A DNA stretch of 64,000 nt from MPNP01 sp965116235 (GTDB lineage: Bacteria; Pseudomonadota; Alphaproteobacteria; Rhodobacterales; Rhodobacteraceae): contig OZ220496.1 in the NCBI GenBank assembly GCA_965116235.1, positions 2,170,001-2,234,000 of the forward strand. Reading direction: 5' to 3'. Below the pieces are notes generated by a model that had not been told where the DNA came from, did not search any database, and worked only from the letters and a program-made list of their open reading frames with translations. Position numbers and translations under genes: made by a program. Positions within the stretch are counted from its first letter, which is position 1; every line of letters starts with the position of its first letter. Below, piece after piece: positions 63,628-64,000 of the stretch.

Positions 63628-64000
63628 ATGGGCTTCAAGTATTTTCAAACGGACGGGATTCGTGGGACGGCGAACACCTTTCCCATGACGGCCGAGAGAG
63701 CGCTACGCATTGGCATGGGGGTCGGCTCACATTTTCGTATCAACGATAGGAACAATCATCGGGTTGTCATCGGAAAAGATACAAGACGATCAGGTTACAT
63801 GCTCGAGAATGCCCTGACAGCAGGGCTGACCGCAATGGGCATGAATGTCTTGCTGCTAGGGCCCATACCGACTCCGGCCATCGGCTTGCTTACGCGTTCG
63901 ATGCGGGCTGATCTCGGTGTCATGATTTCAGCTTCACACAACCCTCACGAGGACAACGGTTTCAAGTTTTTTGGACCAGACGGTTTCAAGCTGTCCCGTA
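63628..64000 (+). CDS. glmM: Phosphoglucosamine mutase, 5' part only
   Basis: The enzyme converts glucosamine-6-phosphate to glucosamine-1-phosphate for UDP-GlcNAc synthesis. About 124 residues are visible before the window ends. FKYFQTDGIRGTAN gives the substrate loop, and VIGKDTRRSGYMLE the metal-distal segment. The phosphoserine loop ISASHNPHEDNGFKFF is complete. ATG 63628 gives the family start. ATG 63610 is the upstream alternative. Confidence 0.95.
   Translation, partial: MGFKYFQTDGIRGTANTFPMTAERALRIGMGVGSHFRINDRNNHRVVIGKDTRRSGYMLENALTAGLTAMGMNVLLLGPIPTPAIGLLTRSMRADLGVMISASHNPHEDNGFKFFGPDGFKLSR

Noticed and set aside
1..64000. CRISPR arrays, rRNA genes, phage structural genes
   Set aside because: No regularly spaced repeats, rRNA segments or phage gene runs were found on reading the window.

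Overview
The window reads as chromosomal DNA of a marine alphaproteobacterium. GC is roughly 50% by eye. The basis for this is the gene content: an Entner-Doudoroff edd, a cysS-cimA pair, glyQ-glyS followed by a PPDK-type gene, a DMSP demethylase (dmdA) beside an acryloyl-CoA reductase (acuI), a TctABC tricarboxylate transporter, and a NaChBac-type sodium channel typical of marine bacteria. The taxon is inferred from gene content only. A SAR116-like or Rhodobacterales/Rhodospirillales-like lineage would fit, and I cannot choose between them.

Layout. Positions 1-3937 (minus strand) hold the 5' part of edd, a candidate structured RNA element, an SDR dehydrogenase and a group II PLP decarboxylase. 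Positions 4252-13851 (minus strand) hold a 9.6 kb unit bounded by two 439-bp direct repeats. It encodes two DUF917 / S-methyl-thiohydantoin desulfurase-type proteins, a HyuA-type hydantoinase/oxoprolinase and a complete dipeptide-type ABC importer. Each repeat spans the junction between the two DUF917 genes, so each boundary carries one intact and one amputated DUF917 gene. Positions 14.1-17.0 kb hold a voltage-gated sodium channel and a one-polypeptide HEPN-nucleotidyltransferase (HepT-MntA-like) protein in a gene-sparse stretch.

Positions 17.7-32.6 kb are mostly housekeeping: cysS, cimA, an IS630 relic, an MFS carrier, an AlkA-type glycosylase, an esterase, a DUF924 gene, lpdA, tpiA, two Fe-S assembly genes, tgt, lon with a heat-shock-type promoter, and three tRNAs (Val-CAC, Val-TAC, Asp-GTC). 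Positions 32.6-38.5 kb hold a tight plus-strand run DUF2182-DUF1326-dmdA-acuI-glcB, which links DMSP demethylation, acryloyl-CoA reduction and glyoxylate assimilation. Positions 38.8-47.9 kb hold tctC, a tctA-tctB fusion, a PrpF/GalD-type isomerase, a cysteine synthase, a large MscS channel, an AlaX editing protein and a 1-Cys peroxiredoxin.

Positions 48.0-51.7 kb look like a decayed island beside a tRNA-Ser(GGA) gene. It contains relic sequence and a markedly GC-rich, frameshifted ATPase gene. Positions 51.9-54.5 kb (minus strand) hold a cobalt-type nitrile hydratase (alpha, beta, activator) and a ribokinase-family kinase. Then come a large periplasmic SPOR/peptidoglycan-binding protein with a degenerate trypsin-like domain, glyQ-glyS, a PPDK-like protein whose nucleotide-binding half has decayed, a SleB-type wall hydrolase, and the start of glmM running off the right edge.

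The most noteworthy items are the repeat-bounded hydantoin/DUF917 cluster, the fused HepT-MntA-like toxin-antitoxin protein, the PPDK-like protein without a normal ATP site, and the frameshifted GC-rich ATPase island.
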